Below are positions 16,657 to 25,935 of a stretch of 64,000 nt of DNA, piece after piece. Within the stretch, counting starts at the first letter, position 1; every line of letters starts with the position of its first letter. A program made the translations under genes and the position numbers. The stretch spans positions 1 to 64,000 of the forward strand of contig NZ_JAMQPN010000001.1 of the NCBI RefSeq assembly GCF_026151655.1, written 5' to 3'. Below the pieces are notes generated by a model. That model was not told the origin of the DNA and searched no databases. It saw only the letters and a program-made list of their open reading frames with translations. This stretch comes from Leptospira soteropolitanensis. GTDB taxonomy: Bacteria > Spirochaetota > Leptospiria > Leptospirales > Leptospiraceae.

Positions 16657-17142
16657 TGCGTAAAATCTCCAGTATAACCAGACGATTTTTTTTTAAAGAA
16701 TTTCGCCATGATTTAGGTTTTATTTTAAAGAATGGTCGCGGATCGTCAAAATGATTTCGCTATATTTGTTCAGATTTTGCACAACTAAGAATGATAAAAC
16801 ATACAGAGTTAACTACAAAGTATGAAATAAATATGCTTTTTGCCTGTTAAATTCACTGATAGTTGGAGCAAAGACTTCCATAGCATTTTATGAAAAAAAG
16901 AGAACCAATACATCGAAAGCCATGTTTGGATTTTTTAAATTATTCTATCGACACCAACGAACTAAACTGATAAGCTTTAGGTTCTTTTCATTACAAATTT
17001 TCGACGATTTTTTCCTTACAAAACCATATGTTAAGACAGACAGTAGTCAATTGAAAACTCTGTTATCTAACTTCAGAAATTCAACTCATTGACACCAAAA
17101 GACTCAACTTTTGAAATTGCAAATGACCAATCGGAGCCAACT
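16657..17142. other. Intergenic stretch without recognisable gene
   Basis: 486 AT-rich bases between the divergent chemotaxis receptor and the globin pseudogene. I see no ORF with family features, no strong hairpin-T terminator and no copy of the RNA or palindromic repeats. Promoters for both flanking genes presumably lie here. Confidence 0.5.
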
Positions 17143-17655
17143 ATGAGCGAAAACAATTTTCAAAAGAAAAACATCCCAACCCTTTTCGAATGGGCAGGAG
17201 ATATGGAAACCTTTGATAGGTTATTTGAAAAATTTTATGGAAAAGTTCTCCAAGACGATTTATAAGGTGATGTGTTTAAAAATATGTCGCCAGACCATGT
17301 CTGGCATGTAGCACATTTTGTTGCGGAAGTATTCGGTGGAGACAAATTGTATACTAACCTGGACAAGGGTAGCCATTCCCAAATGATTTGACACCACATT
17401 GGAAAAATGCTTTCAGAAGAGAAAAGACAACGATGGGTCCAACTATTATTACATACAGCTGATGAAGTCGGTTTAAAAAACGATCCAGAATTTCGCTCTG
17501 CCTTTGTAGGTTATATTGAATGGGGAACACGCCTAGCGGTAATTAATTCTCAACTTACCGAAAATCCAATGGATACTCATGAACCGATGCCTAAATGGGG
17601 TTGGGGAGAAACAGGAGGACCATATATCCCAAATGAAAACGATTTCAACAAATAA
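17143..17655 (+). pseudogene. Group II truncated haemoglobin, two nonsense codons
   Basis: The frame ATG (17143) to TAA (17655) would code 170 residues but has TAA after FYGKVLQDDL (about 17266) and TGA in the context SHSQMI-stop-HHIGKML (about 17388). Family features are clear: TLFEWAGDMETFDRLFEKFY, the distal region PDHVWHVAHFVAEVFGG, the proximal His in HHIGK, and the C-terminal WGWGETGGPYIP typical of the long TrHb2 form. CGA to TGA explains the second stop. The 3' part alone (from 17407) keeps an open frame but lacks the haem pocket start, so the gene is non-functional unless read through. Confidence 0.85.
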
Positions 17656-17711
17656 TAGATTAAAAAGAAAAGAAGACAACTAGCGATCATAAGGTGAAAG
17701 TATCTTTATAA

Positions 17712-18752
17712 TTAATATTTTAAAAAAACTTCATCCTTAATTTCTTCATTGTATTTAAGTTTCCAAATGATTCCGTCGGCAATATAATGATGAAATGTCA
17801 ATGTCATAGCAAGTATGACCCCCATTGGTACTGCTGTGCTTTTCAGAAAGGAATCAAGTGTAAATCCTAACTCAGGGAGAAGGTAATACACCGGTAAAGC
17901 AAAGGTCAGGGTTACCAAAAAATACGAAATTGTATTTTTTGCGCCCCTTTGTGAAATCCAGGACATCACTCGCGACTTCGAATCAAGTCCAGATGCAAAA
18001 CGATTTCGATTGTAGATCCATACAAAGGCAATGTATTGGACATTATGCCAGACGTTAACGAGTAACCAACCAGAGCATATTTCCTCTATCAAAATATATC
18101 CGCCAAGAAATACCAGTAGATGTGATATCATAAATAAACTATGACCAACCGCTAATTCTCCTCTGAGGTAAGCGACAAAACGTGTATAAATCCAATACAA
18201 CCAGAGGGCACAACTTACGAAACAGGCAACGATTACGATCATCTGTGGAATTGGCGGTAACCAGAATTCTTGGAAAAGAAATTCATCAGGACTTTGTGCA
18301 CATCTATGGAGTAAGCCCCAGATTGGCACCGACCACAAAGTAACTTCGGATAAAAAAGGTGGATCCCAAACGAGTCCACCCGCCTGACGACGGTAAGCTT
18401 GAGCTAATCCCCAACTCTGCCGAACTGTGTGGAAAAATTGACCAAAAAAATAAATAACATAGATTCCTTTGAGACCAAAGGTTTGTCCCAAAGAAAAAAG
18501 ACCTAATAAGGCCAAAGGGGGTACAAAATAAATCAATGGCCCATACCGTTTGCGATCATCTGGATGAACCAGAAGTTTAGTATATGTCGCCCAAAGATGT
18601 TCGTATCCAAAAAGCCAACTATGAACCGTTAGGATTGGTAAAAATAGCAAGGGCCAAATGACTGTTACACTCGCCATTAGACTTGCAAGCAGTGCAACTC
18701 CTACAATGAAGAATAAATCAAAGTAGGAAATCTTCAGCCTATCAAAATCCAT
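17712..18752 (-). CDS. Polytopic membrane protein with conserved-looking His clusters
   Basis: 346 residues with about eight TM helices and an N-terminus in the cytoplasm (DFDRLK). His residues sit at helix ends in patterns typical of metal-binding membrane enzymes: VHSWLFGYEH (~43-52), FFGQFFHTVRQ (~104), VNVWHNVQY (~235) and LTFHHYIADG (~320). This recalls membrane di-iron or Brp/Blh-type enzymes, but I cannot assign a family. It is 29 bases from the small Cys-rich lipoprotein gene upstream and probably in one operon with it. Function unknown. Confidence 0.8.
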   Translation of the reverse strand: MDFDRLKISYFDLFFIVGVALLASLMASVTVIWPLLFLPILTVHSWLFGYEHLWATYTKLLVHPDDRKRYGPLIYFVPPLALLGLFSLGQTFGLKGIYVIYFFGQFFHTVRQSWGLAQAYRRQAGGLVWDPPFLSEVTLWSVPIWGLLHRCAQSPDEFLFQEFWLPPIPQMIVIVACFVSCALWLYWIYTRFVAYLRGELAVGHSLFMISHLLVFLGGYILIEEICSGWLLVNVWHNVQYIAFVWIYNRNRFASGLDSKSRVMSWISQRGAKNTISYFLVTLTFALPVYYLLPELGFTLDSFLKSTAVPMGVILAMTLTFHHYIADGIIWKLKYNEEIKDEVFLKY

Positions 18753-18781
18753 ATATCAATTTTTTTCATCTCTCAGATGAA

Positions 18782-19033
18782 CTAAGTCACAGCACCAGGA
18801 GGAAGTTTTTGTTTTGGAGGTTCCGTGCAGACATTTTTCTCACCGTCACTGGTGCAGGAATGGTGTTTCTGGCATTCATCCGAAGTTTTGCACTCTTCGC
18901 CTACTTTCTTTTTCTTAGGATCAAAAGGCCAATGAGCCTCTTTTGCCATATCTGCCGGTACAGCCGTATATACATTACATGTAACTAGCGCTAAAGTAGT
19001 CGTCAAAATTAAAATCAAAAATATTTTTTTCAT
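18782..19033 (-). CDS. Small Cys-rich lipoprotein
   Basis: 83 residues from an ATG with GGAGAG six bases upstream; a longer frame starting 24 codons earlier lacks that support. The signal peptide KKIFLILILTTTLALVTC ends in a lipobox Cys. The mature part has a knottin-like pattern C-x5-C-x5-C-x8-C (CKTSDEC, HHSC, NVC), as in small dickkopf-like Cys repeats, and a Pro/Lys-rich tail. It precedes the polytopic membrane protein and may assist it. Function unknown. Confidence 0.75.
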   Translation of the reverse strand: MKKIFLILILTTTLALVTCNVYTAVPADMAKEAHWPFDPKKKKVGEECKTSDECQKHHSCTSDGEKNVCTEPPKQKLPPGAVT

Positions 19034-19435
19034 CACCTGCTCTCCAAATTTAAAGGAATCAAGAACATCTGAAATGTTTGATTCTTCCAGATTACTTCGA
19101 AACAAACTCGAAAGAAATAAAAAAATTCAAGAATAACGAAATACTTTTTGGTTCATATACCTTAGCTACCTTTGATTTATTTTCAGTTGAAACAAATTAA
19201 TATATTATAATAAATCTCCCAAATTGTCGTCCAGGGATCGGATTTCGGAGTAAATCAATCACACTTTCTTAGCAAAAAAATATTTTGGGGACTTTGTGGC
19301 AGGTTTCCAAAGAAATTGACATTATGCACCGCATTACAAAGATTTGATTGACAAAAGTGAAGCCACAAAAAACACCTAACTTTACGTTACGTTCTTAAGA
19401 ATCCATAGATTTGAAACTTTATCAAGGGGAACACA
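19034..19435. other. Intergenic stretch without recognisable gene
   Basis: 402 AT-rich bases. No ORF with family features and no clear terminator are seen. It must hold the promoters of the two diverging transcription units. Confidence 0.45.
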
Positions 19436-19974
19436 ATGAACAAACGAAGAAGCTTACTTTTTAAAATAGGGATCGGGGGGCTCCTCATTTCAGGAATCGT
19501 CACGGCCAGTACAATTGCCAAAAAAGATGAAAATGAAACGTAGGGATTCTTGCATTCCTTGCCGCAGCAACGTCGACAATAGGGCCCATTACACCGACTT
19601 TGAAGGCGGAAGGTGGCAATTTCCAGATTACACTTTCCTGGGATACAAACGCTGGTGCAGAATCGTATAATCTCTATCATTCGACAGCAACAGGCGTCAC
19701 AATTCAGTCCGGAACGAAAATTGCCAGCGTGACCTCACCTTACGTGCACACAGGCCAGGCAAACGAGTCGGCTTTTGTGGGGACAGTATCAGGCAGAACC
19801 TTTTTGAAGCATGTGACGTGGGCGGTGTCAATTCACCTGCGTGCGATTCAGACTGTACTGCACCAGTCTGTGGTGACGGAATTCGCAACGCTCCCAATGG
19901 CGAAGTTTGCGACGACGGAAACGTGGCTAACGGTGATGGCTGCAACAGCACTTGTTCTGGACCCTGAACTTTTA
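19436..19974 (+). pseudogene. Secreted fibronectin-III / Cys-rich repeat protein, multiply disrupted
   Basis: Pieces of one gene lie in different frames. The first is a signal peptide (MNKRRSLLFKIGIGGLLISG) with GGGGA before its ATG, ended by TAG at 19541. From ~19546 another frame reads LAFLAAATSTIGPITP and then an FN3-like strand pattern (FQITLSWDTNAGAESYNLY). From ~19800 a third frame reads CDSDCTAPVCGDGIRN and GEVCDDGNVANGDGC, the DUF4215 (myxococcal Cys-rich) repeat, ending in TGA after NSTCSGP. The parent was probably a large surface protein. A terminator follows at 20098. Confidence 0.8.
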
Positions 19975-20097
19975 ATCAGGTGGTTACATGGGTGACAGAA
20001 ATTCAAATACAATGCAAAAAACTCAGGTACTATGAAAAAAGCGGAACTGCAAAGGATTCGGAAATATATCAGTTCCTAACAAATACATTGGATTCCG

Positions 20098-20135
20098 AAT
20101 TCTAACCAGAGATCCACAATAAGGTTAGAATTTTT
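20098..20135 (+). terminator. Rho-independent terminator
   Basis: AATTCTAACC (20098-20107) pairs with GGTTAGAATT (20123-20132) over ten perfect base pairs with a 15-base loop; T residues follow. It sits downstream of the FN3 pseudogene. Confidence 0.7.
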
Positions 20136-20210
20136 GGAATCAATCCCAAAATTTTTGCAGGTTTTTCCAAGACCACAATTTAGGAAAATGTTACTCTTCA
20201 TTTATTAAAA

Positions 20211-20695
20211 ATGAAAGAGCGAAAGATGAATGTGTTAGAATTACTATATCATAATGTACCAATGGATCTTTTTACATTAAAGGAGAACTGTTCTCTCGTT
20301 GATCAGTCCCAAAATTTAATCGACCAATGTCATCCAGGTGCGACGAATATGAAAGTTTTGAATCTCAGCGCGGAAATTTCCGAAGCTGACATTCCCTACT
20401 CTCAAAGCAACAGAGCCCTTCATGGATTTATGCATGGAGGTTGTTTCTTTAGCGTCGGTGATACGCTCACATCGATTATGGCATTCTTTCATGTGGAAAA
20501 CGAAAGAGAAAGAACCTTTACGATGGATGTTTCGATACGATACTGACGCCCCGTACGAACTGAAACCATTCGCGCTAAAGCAAGACTCGTTCAAAAGAAC
20601 GGAAAACTACTAGAATACGTTTGTGATTTTTTTAACGAAGACAATAAAAGAACAGCACAAGCAAAATATAAATATGCAATTGCTGAACCTCGTTA
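20211..20695 (+). pseudogene. Hotdog-fold (PaaI-like) thioesterase, interrupted by TGA
   Basis: The frame from ATG (20211) to TAA (20693-20695) codes 160 residues with one TGA at 20544-20546. Before it the hotdog helix is seen in ALHGFMHGGCFFSVGDTLTS (HGG active-site type) and then MDVSIRY. After it RPVRTETIRAKARLVQKNGK gives the second strand set. The stop replaces a position that is usually Leu in this family (TTA to TGA is one change). Intact homologues hydrolyse acyl-CoA thioesters. Both halves stay in frame, so decay is recent. Confidence 0.75.
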
Positions 20696-20770
20696 AATTT
20701 TTTCTTCATATCGATAGGATTTATTAAAGTTTTCGATTGTTTTTGTTAAATCATCGTTTAACATAAGCAG

Positions 20771-21562
20771 ATGCAGAATGTAATCTGTGCACTTCGGGGT
20801 ACTGCGTTGTTCGTCGGGAAATTGCCGTATCTTGCGTTTCATTCCACCGTTACCTCTACAATGGTTGTAGGCCTCGATACGGAAATCAAAAAACGTGTCA
20901 AAGGGAACAAACAGTGGATGATTTCCCGATGTTTTGTTTTTGATGGAGCATTGAGTCACGAGACAATTCTCAATGGATCGGTAGGAATTTTGTTTGCCGA
21001 TCCAGGAAGCGAAATCGGAGAAATTCTCACGAAAGAGGCCGGGCCCACTGGACTCTCTGCCAACCCAAGTTGGGCTCCAGAATTGATAGCGACTTGTTTT
21101 GAAATTCAAACAGCTAACCCGGAACAATATCCCGAAATTTTAAATCGTTCGTTTCCGTTTAACCGATTGGCTCCGGTCCAAAAAATACAAGACAACGAGC
21201 GTTTAATATATGTTATACGTAAACTGATCGAGAATCCAGAAGAATCCACGAACATCGAAGAACTCGCATTGGAGATCGGGATGTCGGAGTCTTGGCTCCA
21301 ACATGAGTTTAAAAATGCAGTAGGTCTCCCGCTCCGCGCTTTTCGCAAGTGGTTTCGAATCAAAACCGCAGTAATCGCAATCAAAGAAGGAAGTAACCTC
21401 GCTGATGCGGCTCTCGGTGCAGGCTTTTACGACCAAGCTCACTTCACGAATGCATTTCGGGAAATTTTTGGAATTTCGCCTTCCGTAGTATTCCAAAAAG
21501 GTGAATCGATTCGTTGGTACATTCAAAATGAAGAGATCGAAAAAATGTTGAGACTTCCTTAA
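20771..21562 (+). CDS. AraC family transcriptional regulator
   Basis: 263 residues. The C-terminal ~100 residues form the double helix-turn-helix: SIEELALEIGMSESWLQHEF-like first motif (~155-175) and AALGAGFYDQAHFTNAFREIFGISPS (~215-240), the AraC signature. The N-terminal ~130 residues are a beta-rich sensor domain (SVGILFADPG) of unknown ligand. It is a single gene; the ATG has no strong ribosome site. Its neighbours are pseudogenes, so its regulon is probably elsewhere. Confidence 0.88.
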   Translation: MQNVICALRGTALFVGKLPYLAFHSTVTSTMVVGLDTEIKKRVKGNKQWMISRCFVFDGALSHETILNGSVGILFADPGSEIGEILTKEAGPTGLSANPSWAPELIATCFEIQTANPEQYPEILNRSFPFNRLAPVQKIQDNERLIYVIRKLIENPEESTNIEELALEIGMSESWLQHEFKNAVGLPLRAFRKWFRIKTAVIAIKEGSNLADAALGAGFYDQAHFTNAFREIFGISPSVVFQKGESIRWYIQNEEIEKMLRLP

Positions 21563-22024
21563 AATTTAGAAGCTTTCCTACCAATGATTCCGAAGATCCA
21601 AACGATTCGGGCGGATATACGTAAAACAAATAGCCTTTTTTATTGAAAGATCGAAGTGAAGGAACGAAGGTAGCTTTACGAAAAGCAAATAGTGGCGTGA
21701 TTATGCGAGCTAAACGAAATACAAATATCAACGGATTTGCGGTTTTTTATCGCATTGCATTAATCTGCAAAGAGGTTTTAGGTTGATGATATACGCAATA
21801 CAAATAACATACGAAGTGAGTTACAGAGAGACAGATTGGTCAGGGAATTGCGCATACAACACAGATTGATTGTCCCCAAATATTCGGCACTTTCCTAAGG
21901 GAAAGGTGCTCGAGCCGGTACACAAAAAATTGTTTCCTATAAATAATTCAATTTCTTTGATTGGAATCCTTCTGTCATAAAAAAAGAGTTTATTTCGGTC
22001 AGATCCTACTTTCAACTTTCCACT
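21563..22024. other. Intergenic stretch with one small hairpin
   Basis: 462 bases without a credible gene. A hairpin GCACTTTCC-taag-GGAAA-g-GTGC lies at about 21889-21911, but there is no T-run, so it is not a clear terminator. Nothing else stands out. Confidence 0.45.
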
Positions 22025-22450
22025 ATGATCTTTATCACCTTTACCTCAGCCCTACTTCTCTTATCCATCTCCGCAATTCATATTTATTGGGCTATAGGAG
22101 GACTATGGCCCGGAAAGACCAAACAAGAATTAATTGATCTTGTTTTCGGGAAAGGAAATCAGTTTCCATCACCGCTAACGTGTTTGTTTGTCGCCATTTT
22201 TTTATTTTTATTTTCCATATTACCAATTGCATGGATTTTGAAGAATAATCTTGCACTTGATAGCAAAATGATCTTTGGATTGAGAATTCTTATTACAATG
22301 ATTTCTGTAATATTTTTCTTACGAGGTGTGCTTGCTTACTTTCCGATTATCACCAAACAGTGGAAACCTATATTTGTTTATTATACAAAAAGAATATACA
22401 ATCCACTTTGCATTACCATTAGTTTTCTTTTACAAATTCAAATCTTATAA
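22025..22450 (+). CDS. DUF3995 family membrane protein
   Basis: 141 residues with four TM helices. The first helix carries the family's SAIHIYWAIGGLWPG pattern (~16-30), and the third region has FGLRILITMISVIFFLRGVLAYF. Length and topology fit DUF3995. Function is unknown for the family. No ribosome site is obvious before the ATG, and there is no operon partner. Confidence 0.82.
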   Translation: MIFITFTSALLLLSISAIHIYWAIGGLWPGKTKQELIDLVFGKGNQFPSPLTCLFVAIFLFLFSILPIAWILKNNLALDSKMIFGLRILITMISVIFFLRGVLAYFPIITKQWKPIFVYYTKRIYNPLCITISFLLQIQIL

Positions 22451-22605
22451 AGAAAGATAATAGATCATAATACACAGTTAACAATGGTATAGAAGATCAA
22501 TCTATTGATTCGGTCAGCAGGAAACTTAAATCTGAAAATATTCACTCTATTTAAAAAGTAATCCGATTCTTTTAGCAAATAATTCAGACTTTTTAAATAT
22601 CTGAA

Positions 22606-23876
22606 TTAAAACTTATTCAAATATGAAGATTCTAAAATCGAAGGGCAAAATGAACCATTAGATTTTGGATCAAGTATCAAAACCGAATTTGTTGTCGTAG
22701 AAAATGGAATTCCATAGATTTTTCCATTCGGTGCAAGAGTTCCACCATTCCATTTATTAACTCCGACTAATCCGGTTATTGTTGTGGTGTCTACCGAATT
22801 ATTCGATGGATCAATAATAAGGACTACATCACTCGATGCTGGAATCCCATAAATTTTCCCATTGGGAGCTAAAACTCCACCATTCCATTTTGTAGTACCA
22901 GAAATAGTTGCTATGGAAGTTGTATCAGCAGTATTTTTTTGTGGATCAATGATAAGGACATTTGTTGTATCATTTGGGATTCCGTATATTTTTCCATTGG
23001 GTGCTAATACACCGGATGACCAACGGTAAGACCCACTAAGTCCTGTAATTGTAGTAGTGTTGGCGGTATTTGTAGCCGGGTCAATGATAAGTACGCTGTC
23101 AGTAGCATTATAAGGTATTCCATAGATTTTTCCATTCGGTGCTAATACACCAGAGGACCATTTATTACCTCCCGCTCCTAACCCAGTAATTGTTGTTGTA
23201 TTAGCTGTATTCGTAACTGGATCAATGATGAGAACACTATCGCTTTCCGAAGGAATCCCATAAATTTTCCCATTCGGTGCTAATACACCACCATTCCATT
23301 TACTACCAGTTCCTAAGCCAGTAATCGAAGTTGTATCAGCAGTATTTGTCTTCGGTCTATAATTAAGACACTCGTACTCGAAAAGGGCATACCATAGATT
23401 TTGCCATTTGGTGCCAATACACCACCATTCCATTTATTAGATCCTGTAAGGCCAACGATAGAAGTAATATCAGCCGAACTGGTAACTGGATCGATGATAA
23501 GAACTGATGTTGCTTGATAGGGTATTGAATAAATTTTTCCATTTGGAGCAAGAACAGAACCTGACCACCTAAAAGATGCTGCGGGTATAGGAATTGAGGT
23601 AGAATCAAAAGTAGGATTTCCAGAAGATCCTTGTTGAGATTGAAAGTTTAATTCATTCAAAAATTTTTGCGAATTTTCCACTTGGATCACAGAAGGAAAA
23701 TCGAGATCACAAATATTCGTTGCTATTTTTATTCCACAGTGAGGAGATTTATCACCTCTCATAGTTTTAACTAATAATGTTTGTAAAAACAAATTTGAAC
23801 TAATGTCACATGAATTTTCCATATTAGAAGGTTTGCATGCAAGAAGAACCAAAAATATTCCAAACATTACTTTCAT
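22606..23876 (-). pseudogene. Seven-repeat propeller-like lipoprotein, frameshifted
   Basis: The start at 23876 gives a lipoprotein signal (KVMFGIFLVLLAC). After ~90 residues come seven repeats of ~44 residues with the pattern KWNGGVLAPNGKIYGIP…VLIIDP-TNTADTTTITGL, suggesting a seven-bladed beta-propeller. Within repeat 2 the frame is lost at about 23354-23356: the DNA lacks one G relative to the other repeats, so VLIIDP becomes VLIIDRRQ. The remaining five repeats are perfect in the other frame to the stop at 22606. It is either a one-base deletion in this strain or a sequencing error; otherwise the gene is intact (~423 residues). Confidence 0.8.
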
Positions 23877-24063
23877 GGTTGCGATCATTTAATTCAAACC
23901 AAACAATTGCTATCTTTTTTCAAAAACCTTTCAAAAAAACAATTTATAGAGTTCTTAAATTAGGATTTATTCTAATTTATAGTGGAAAGATTAAAATTGT
24001 GTGAGCAAATATTTCTTGCTATCCTATAAAATTCATTCAAGATTGATTTTTATTTCTTAAGCT

Positions 24064-24429
24064 ATGGAACCATCTGACAAACATAACGAAAAAATGGCTC
24101 AAATGACTTTTGGTACAGTTTACCCAATGTATCTAAATAAAATTGAAAAAAAAGGAAGAACTAAAAAAGAATTAGATGCTGTGATTGAATGGTTAACTTC
24201 CTATGATGCAAAAAAAATAAAAGAACTAATGGATGAGAAAGTAAACTTCAAAACTTTCTTTGAGAAAGCAAAACTAAATAAAAACGCTCACCTTATCAAA
24301 GGGATGATTTGTGGTTATCGAGTGGAAGAAATTCAAAATCCTTTAACACAAAAAGTTAGATATTTGGACATACTGGTAGATGAATTGGCCAAGGGTAAAC
24401 CAATGGAAAAAATTTTACGAAACCCATAA
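24064..24429 (+). CDS. DUF2200 family protein
   Basis: 121 residues, the normal length. Family features: MAQMTFGTVYPMYLNKIEKKGRTKKEL (~11-37), the WLTSYD helix start, and the C-terminal ICGYRVEEIQNPLTQKVRYLDILVDELAKGKPM. It is cytoplasmic and all-helical with a small beta part. Function is unknown, and it stands alone. Confidence 0.9.
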   Translation: MEPSDKHNEKMAQMTFGTVYPMYLNKIEKKGRTKKELDAVIEWLTSYDAKKIKELMDEKVNFKTFFEKAKLNKNAHLIKGMICGYRVEEIQNPLTQKVRYLDILVDELAKGKPMEKILRNP

Positions 24430-24523
24430 TTTACTAACTTAAACCATATCTCTTCTTGACAATTCATAATAATAATGGTCCACTAATTAAGTTCTAGTTT
24501 ATAAATTCCTGTTAGGTTCCACT

Positions 24524-25129
24524 ATGGCTGACGAAGAGACAAAAGATTTTTTTCGAAAGATCATTTTTACCAATGAAGAGATTTTAAAACTACGAATCTT
24601 ACTTTATAGCTTAAAAATACGTGCATTAAATGCTCAAATTCTTTCCGCAAACTCTGGATCATTTGCCGCCAGTTATGGTGTTGTTTCTGCCGAAATCATC
24701 CATTTTAATCACAAAATCCAAGAAGTAAACGAAAGACTTACCAAGGCAATCACCATCGTCATAAAGATGGCTAGTGAAATGCAAAAAATTGCCAAAGTTT
24801 ATCACCTTTTACAAGTAGCTGTAGAAACTTGTAAAACAAGAAAAGTAAACCCCAATCATTTTAAAAATATAGAATCGAGTTTACGTTACCGATTTGAAGA
24901 AAAAGAAATGTTGGATTCACAGTTGAAAAAAGAATTTAGTGCCATACACAATCTTGTGAAAAGTTCAACTAAGTTATGTTTGGAAGGAAGAACCGTTTCT
25001 CTACAGACTCGTATTGAGTCAGCAACCATCTTAGAGAATCAAAAACTATTTTTAGCTGTGGCAGAAAGTTTTGATGGGGCACTCAATATCATCGAATCTT
25101 CCTATCGTTATTTAGCAAAACTCTGGTAA
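24524..25129 (+). CDS. Helical cytoplasmic protein of unknown function
   Basis: 201 residues with no signal peptide or TM segment. It is almost entirely helical with heptad-like Leu/Ile spacing; the middle (IHFNHKIQEVNERLTKAITIVIKMASEM) recalls chemotaxis-receptor or sensor coiled coils, but no family is recognised. The next gene, a di-iron MBL-fold protein, starts four bases after its stop, so the pair is an operon. It may be a partner or signalling adaptor of that protein; this is inference from position. Confidence 0.75.
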   Translation: MADEETKDFFRKIIFTNEEILKLRILLYSLKIRALNAQILSANSGSFAASYGVVSAEIIHFNHKIQEVNERLTKAITIVIKMASEMQKIAKVYHLLQVAVETCKTRKVNPNHFKNIESSLRYRFEEKEMLDSQLKKEFSAIHNLVKSSTKLCLEGRTVSLQTRIESATILENQKLFLAVAESFDGALNIIESSYRYLAKLW

Positions 25130-25132
25130 ATC

Positions 25133-25888
25133 ATGAAAAAAATTCAAACCATCTATTCCGACAAAGATCACAAATGGTCAGTGATTGCAAGAGATCCTGC
25201 CAAACCCAATTGGCTCATTGATACCAATGAATATTTAATTGAATCGGATGGAATGGGGCTACTCACTGATCCAGGTGGAAGTGAAATTTTTCCCGAAGTT
25301 TTTTCCGCTCTTGTCGAAGTTTTTCCTGCTTCTCAGATTCAGAATATTTTTGCTTCTCACCAAGACCCGGATATTGTTTCCTCTATCTCCCTTTGGCTTG
25401 AAGTCAATCCGTCGATTCGTTGTTATGTGAGTTGGTTATGGACGGGGTTTCTCCCACACTTTGGGGGAAATGCAAATACTTTTATTCCTATGCCCGATGA
25501 AGGAATGGAAATCATACACCAAAACATCAAACTGAGATCGATTCCTGCTCATTTTTTACATAGCGCTGGAAACTTAAATCTTTGGGATCCAAAGGCAAAA
25601 ATTCTATTCAGTGGGGATGTGGGTGCCGCCTTACTTCCAGTAGACGAAATGGAATTGATAGTAAAAGATTTTGATAAACACATTCGGTTTATGGAAAAAT
25701 TCCATAAACGTTGGATGGCTTCTGAACAAGCCAAAGTAGCCTGGTGTGAACGAATTTCCCATCTCAAACCAGATATGCTTTGTCCACAACATGGATCTGT
25801 ATTTCAAGGTCCCGATGTGGAACGGTTTATCAATTGGTTTTCGGAATTAAAAATTGGAATGGATGCATTGGAACTTCCTAAGATTTAA
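25133..25888 (+). CDS. MBL-fold di-iron (ODP-type) protein
   Basis: 251 residues of the oxygen-binding di-iron beta-lactamase-fold family (FprA/ROO-like without flavodoxin). Metal ligands are visible: HQDPD (~83-87, replacing HxHxD as in ODP proteins), HFLHSAGNLNLWD (~142-154), SGDVGAALLP (~162) and CPQHGSVFQG (~221-230). Such proteins reduce oxygen or nitric oxide, or sense oxygen in chemotaxis (as reported for a Treponema ODP). Its operon mate is the helical protein just upstream. Sensor use is therefore attractive but unproven. Confidence 0.88.
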   Translation: MKKIQTIYSDKDHKWSVIARDPAKPNWLIDTNEYLIESDGMGLLTDPGGSEIFPEVFSALVEVFPASQIQNIFASHQDPDIVSSISLWLEVNPSIRCYVSWLWTGFLPHFGGNANTFIPMPDEGMEIIHQNIKLRSIPAHFLHSAGNLNLWDPKAKILFSGDVGAALLPVDEMELIVKDFDKHIRFMEKFHKRWMASEQAKVAWCERISHLKPDMLCPQHGSVFQGPDVERFINWFSELKIGMDALELPKI

Positions 25889-25935
25889 AAAACCAATTAG
25901 TTCAAAGAATTTTATCTTTTTTTTGACAATTGTAT

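Noticed and set aside
12130..20700. UGA recoding (Trp or Sec) to explain the many in-frame TGA codons
   Set aside because: Intact genes in the window, such as the type IIG gene and the RhuM gene, use TGA as a real stop, the lost residues differ (Arg, Trp, Leu), and TAA, TAG and frameshift breaks occur as well.
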